Below are positions 5,185 to 7,401 of a stretch of 7,401 bases of DNA, one piece after another. Numbering within the stretch: position 1 is the first letter of the stretch; each line of letters begins with the position of its first letter. The position numbers were made by a program, and so were the translations under genes. Source of the stretch: Euzebyaceae bacterium (GTDB taxonomy: Bacteria > Actinomycetota > Nitriliruptoria > Euzebyales > Egibacteraceae); assembly GCA_013696915.1 (NCBI GenBank), contig JACCXR010000108.1:1-7401 (forward strand), given 5' to 3'. The notes under the pieces are model-generated. The model did not search any database, had not been told where the DNA came from, and saw only the letters and a program-made list of their open reading frames with translations.

Positions 5185-5285
5185 TCCTGCGGGTCCGCAC
5201 CGGCTGCCTGCCAGAGCTGAACGGGGTTGCCCTGAGGATCGTGGAGGCGCGCGAACCTGCCGTTGACGAGACCTCGTCCGGCATC
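5185..5285 (-). pseudogene. C-terminal remnant of a glyoxalase/VOC-fold protein
   Basis: The minus strand encodes GRGLVNGRFARLHDPQGNPVQLWQAAG between about 5282 and 5200. The pattern G-x-FARL-x-DP-x-GN-x-x-x-LWQ is the typical last strand pair of glyoxalase/bleomycin-resistance (VOC) proteins, ending in the DPxGNxxxLW segment that often carries a metal-binding glutamate (here Q/L). The rest of the fold, normally about 90 residues upstream, is not recognisable in 5286-5414, and no start codon with a ribosome site precedes it. After the motif the frame runs on through the tandem repeats and antisense to vapB, so it has no natural end. I read it as a decayed fragment, perhaps brought in or left by recombination. 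The short length makes this a motif-based call. Confidence 0.55.
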
Positions 5286-5297
5286 ACCGCTCCTCGC

Positions 5298-5314
5298 CGG
5301 CTGCGCTGCAGCCG
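5298..5314. other. Perfect small hairpin in the gap between vapB and the GNAT gene
   Basis: CGGCTGC-GCT-GCAGCCG has 7-bp arms and a 3-nt loop, about 100 nt beyond the GNAT gene stop on the minus strand. It could end that transcript but lacks a U-tract. The gap 5110-5414 otherwise holds only the operator, the tandem repeats and the VOC remnant. Confidence 0.3.
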
Positions 5315-5414
5315 CAACGAAGAGCGGGACGCGCGCAACCACCTGGAGTGTGATCAGCCCCGCAACGCCTGTCGAGACTGACGCGTGTCGCCACCCGGCT
5401 CAGGGAGCAGAGCC

Positions 5415-5909
5415 TCAGGGCCGGAGGTCGAAGGCGCGCTCGTGCTCGGTGATGTGGTTCCGTGGCGCCGGGAACGCGGCGACCGTTCCGGTCGGCTCGA
5501 AACCCATCCGCGCGTACAGCCGCACCGCGTCGGCGTTCCAGTCCCCGACGTCCAGGCGCAGGGACCGGTAGCCGGCCACCCGCGCCCAGTCGATGACGGC
5601 CACGATGAGGGCGGCGGCCACGCCGTGGCCCCGGGCTTCCGGCGCGACCCACATGGAGTACAGGCCCGCGTCGCCGTCATGCTCGCGATGGCGCGCCCCG
5701 ACGACGAGCCCCACGTCGACACCGTCCCGACTCGCGACGAACGTGGCCGCGTCCGGGCTGGCGAGCCGCCGGCGCCACTGCGCGGCGGTCGTTGCCGACT
5801 CCTCGTCGGCGGTGACCCAGAAGGCATCCGGCGCGTCGTGCAGGGCGCGGAGTCGGACGGCGCGTGCGCGCCGCCACGCGTCAGGGCGGATCCGGTCGAT
5901 CGCCACCAC
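5415..5909 (-). CDS. GNAT-family N-acetyltransferase
   Basis: A 164-residue GNAT enzyme that transfers an acetyl group from acetyl-CoA to an amine; the substrate is unknown. Motif A is clear at residues 85-104: YSMWVAPEARGHGVAAALI, with the R-G-x-G-x-A acetyl-CoA pyrophosphate loop at 93-98. Motif B follows as N125-ADAVRLYARMGF with the usual helix and GF turn. The N-terminal RIRPDAWRRARAVRLRALHDAPDAF is typical of small-molecule or protein acetyltransferases of this group. The start GTG (5909, followed by a second GTG) has no good Shine-Dalgarno, but TAGGGT (5921-5916) ends 6 nt before it, suggesting a leaderless mRNA. The gene sits 245 nt downstream of the acyl-CoA synthetase on the same strand, too far for tight coupling. 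Length is normal for the family and no damage is seen. Confidence 0.88.
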   Translation of the reverse strand: MVAIDRIRPDAWRRARAVRLRALHDAPDAFWVTADEESATTAAQWRRRLASPDAATFVASRDGVDVGLVVGARHREHDGDAGLYSMWVAPEARGHGVAAALIVAVIDWARVAGYRSLRLDVGDWNADAVRLYARMGFEPTGTVAAFPAPRNHITEHERAFDLRP

Positions 5910-5915
5910 GGCCCA

Positions 5916-5921
5916 ACCCTA
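5916..5921 (-). promoter_or_regulatory. -10 element of a leaderless GNAT promoter
   Basis: TAGGGT on the minus strand matches TANNNT and is separated by exactly 6 nt from the GTG start at 5909, so transcription should begin on the start codon. No -35 hexamer is recognisable. Confidence 0.4.
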
Positions 5922-5997
5922 ATGGGCGAGGGACTCTTGGGGGGTCGCGCCCCGCGGGGACCGACATCTGCCGGAGGACCCCGTCGAATGCGACGTT

Positions 5998-6015
5998 GGC
6001 GCGGGATACCGCGCC
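5998..6015. repeat. Perfect inverted repeat in the 5910-6154 gap
   Basis: GGCGCGG-GATA-CCGCGCC has 7-bp arms and a 4-nt loop, extendable by a wobble and one A-T pair. It lies about 90 nt upstream of the GNAT start and 140 nt after the synthetase stop. It may be an operator or a GC hairpin; neither strand has a T-run. Nothing else gene-like was seen in this gap. Confidence 0.45.
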
Positions 6016-6129
6016 GAGGTCGCACTCTCTCCACGACCGGGCGCCCGCCCTCCCGGCCGCTCACGTGCACGCCGAGCCCGGCGCGCGGCAATGGCACATT
6101 CGAAGGATTTCCGCCACCGCCGACCTGAC

Positions 6130-6146
6130 GCCGCCCGACCGGCGGC
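6130..6146 (-). terminator. Hairpin just after the acyl-CoA synthetase stop
   Basis: GCCGCC-CGACC-GGCGGC gives a 6-bp stem starting 8 nt beyond the stop codon at 6155. The position suits an intrinsic terminator of the synthetase gene. There is no U-tract, as is common in high-GC actinobacteria, so confidence is low. Confidence 0.3.
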
Positions 6147-6154
6147 CGGCCCGC

Positions 6155-7401
6155 TCAGTCGGCCCGCCGCAGCCGCCGTTTGTCCACCTTGCCTGCGGCG
6201 TTGCGCGGCAGGTCGTCCACCACGCGGACGAGGCGGGGCACCGCGTGACCGCCGACCCGCTCCCTGACGGCCGCGCGCAGGGCGGGGATGTCCAACTCGG
6301 CGGCCGGGTCCAGGACCAGGGCAGCCGCGACCGCTTCGCCCGCGACCGGGTCCGGCGTCCCGTAGACCGCCGCGTCGAGGACACCCGCAACCGACCGCAG
6401 GGCGGCCTCGACCTCGACGCTGTGGATCGTGCGCCCGCCGCGATCGATGACGTCCTTGGCGCGCGCGAGCACCCGCACCGCGCCCGAGCCGTCGACGCTG
6501 CCGACGTCGCCGGTGGGCAGCCATCCGCCTCGGCGGATCGTTGCGGGCCGGTTGACGTATCCCGCCATGACGGTCGGCCCGTGGACCTCCAGCTCGCCCG
6601 CTTCGCCGGGGGCCGCGTCGCCGGCCGGCGCGCGCGCACGGACACGCAGACCCGTCAACGGCCGCCCGACGACGCCGGCGGCAGGAGGCCGTTCGGGGTC
6701 GTACCGATGCGCGGTGACGGGGCCGTGGGCTTCGGATAGCCCCCACACGTCGAACATCGCCAGTCCGGGATGGGCGGCGGCGAGCGCCGCAGCGGTCGCG
6801 GCGGGCATCGGGCTGCCGCCGTGGACCAGACTCCGCCAGCGCGGCGCGGAGAACGGCGGCTGGCGGACGAGCAGCCCGAGCCATGAGGGCACCGCGTCGA
6901 CGAACGTGATCCGTCGCTCGACGATCTCGCGCGCCGCGGCGGCGGCCCGGGTGTCGGCGGGCACGACGTTGCAGCCGCCGATCAGCGGCATCGGCACGGT
7001 CTGGGTGGAGAGCGCCCCGATGTAGTAGAGCGGCATCACGACCAGGCTGCGCTCGGCGTCACCCCAGGGGAGCAGGTCGAGATAGGCCAGGCCCGCGTGG
7101 ATCAGCCCGCGGTTGGTCAGCGGGATGACCTTCGGCTCGCCGGTCGTGCCCGAAGTCGCGAGGAGGACCACCGGCGCGTTCTCGCGGACCTCCAGGGCGG
7201 GGTCGTCGGCTGCCGACGCCGGGTCCAGCGACACGTCGTCGGGCGCGGCGACCAGCCGCACGCGGGGAGCGGCGGCGCGCATGCGGTCGAGATGGGGCGC
7301 GTCGGCCACGCACACCGCCGGCTGGACTGCGGCGAGCTGGCGAGCCCACTGGACCGCGGGCAGGGCCGTGTTCAGCAGCAGCGCGCTGCACCCGGCGCGG
7401 C
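6155..7401 (-). CDS. AMP-forming acyl-CoA synthetase/ligase, N-terminus cut by window edge
   Basis: A class I adenylate-forming enzyme (ANL superfamily) that activates a carboxylic acid with ATP to an acyl-AMP and then transfers it, most likely to CoA. The last 414 residues are present; the frame stays open to the right edge, so roughly the first 80-120 residues are missing. Core motifs, numbered from the first full codon: P-loop LLATSGTTGEPKVIPLTNRG (79-98), DVWGLSEAHG (217-226, with S-E where many have T-E), GGWLPTGDVG (291-300, ATP-ribose aspartate D298), the hinge LARAKDVIDRGGRTIHSVEVE (311-331), and the C-terminal PRNAAGKVDKRRL with catalytic lysine K404. The hinge has GGRTIHSVEVE where most family members have a GxxIxPxEIE form. 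The acid substrate cannot be told. A GTG at 7315 is internal, not the start. The gene appears intact within the window. Confidence 0.9.
   Translation of the reverse strand, partial: RAGCSALLLNTALPAVQWARQLAAVQPAVCVADAPHLDRMRAAAPRVRLVAAPDDVSLDPASAADDPALEVRENAPVVLLATSGTTGEPKVIPLTNRGLIHAGLAYLDLLPWGDAERSLVVMPLYYIGALSTQTVPMPLIGGCNVVPADTRAAAAAREIVERRITFVDAVPSWLGLLVRQPPFSAPRWRSLVHGGSPMPAATAAALAAAHPGLAMFDVWGLSEAHGPVTAHRYDPERPPAAGVVGRPLTGLRVRARAPAGDAAPGEAGELEVHGPTVMAGYVNRPATIRRGGWLPTGDVGSVDGSGAVRVLARAKDVIDRGGRTIHSVEVEAALRSVAGVLDAAVYGTPDPVAGEAVAAALVLDPAAELDIPALRAAVRERVGGHAVPRLVRVVDDLPRNAAGKVDKRRLRRAD

Noticed and set aside
5019..5342. A 107-codon minus-strand ORF containing the VOC-like motif
   Set aside because: Only about 30 residues resemble VOC proteins. 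The rest is an out-of-frame read through the tandem repeats and vapB, so it was reported as a remnant and not as a gene.
5397..5414. Terminator hairpin GGCTC/GAGCC directly after the GNAT stop
   Set aside because: A 5-bp stem with an 8-nt loop and no U-tract is expected by chance in this composition.
5385..6739. Plus-strand open frames opposite the GNAT and synthetase genes
   Set aside because: Composition shadows of the minus-strand genes, without motifs or ribosome sites.
7059..7391. Minus-strand frame at the right edge
   Set aside because: It overlaps the acyl-CoA synthetase frame, which carries the P-loop and the other ANL motifs.

Overview
This is a GC-rich window with frequent GTG starts, alanine- and arginine-rich proteins and regulators of the SARP/BTAD and large LuxR types. 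Together these point to an actinobacterium (Actinomycetota). I cannot name a genus from the sequence.

Layout, left to right. (1) 1-1447, minus: a SARP/BTAD-type regulator that runs off the left edge. (2) 1487-1917, plus: a MazF/PemK-type toxin preceded by a very short ORF that looks like the C-terminal tail of an antitoxin. It is divergent from the SARP gene, and the two share about 40 bp of promoter DNA. (3) 1968-3620, minus: a 550-residue LuxR-type regulator with a helical-repeat body and no ATPase. (4) 3748-4375, plus: a broken Phd/VapC module. The antitoxin is frameshifted at a run of nine Gs and the PIN toxin is cut off after about 57 residues. (5) About 4196-4438: an unrecognised stretch with a 26-nt near-palindrome. 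(6) 4439-5109, minus: an intact vapBC module (RHH antitoxin, PIN toxin, 4-nt overlap) with a clear operator palindrome. (7) 5110-5414: no intact gene, but two 20-bp tandem repeats and a C-terminal remnant of a glyoxalase/VOC-fold protein. (8) 5415-5909, minus: a GNAT acetyltransferase. (9) 6155-7401, minus: an AMP-forming acyl-CoA synthetase/ligase that lacks its N-terminus because of the right edge.

The core, about 1.5-5.3 kb, is an accessory island in which three different type II toxin-antitoxin modules sit within 3.7 kb in different states of preservation: one complete, one with a reduced antitoxin, one doubly broken. A decayed enzyme fragment and repeats lie among them, which suggests a site of repeated insertion and loss. 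Several promoters place a palindrome or direct repeat over or next to a TANNNT -10 element (SARP gene, LuxR gene, phd, vapB). The vapB and GNAT genes look leaderless. The two large regulators and the outer metabolic genes show no evident pathway link in this window.

No RNA gene, CRISPR array or complete transposase was found. All calls come from reading the sequence; no database search was done.
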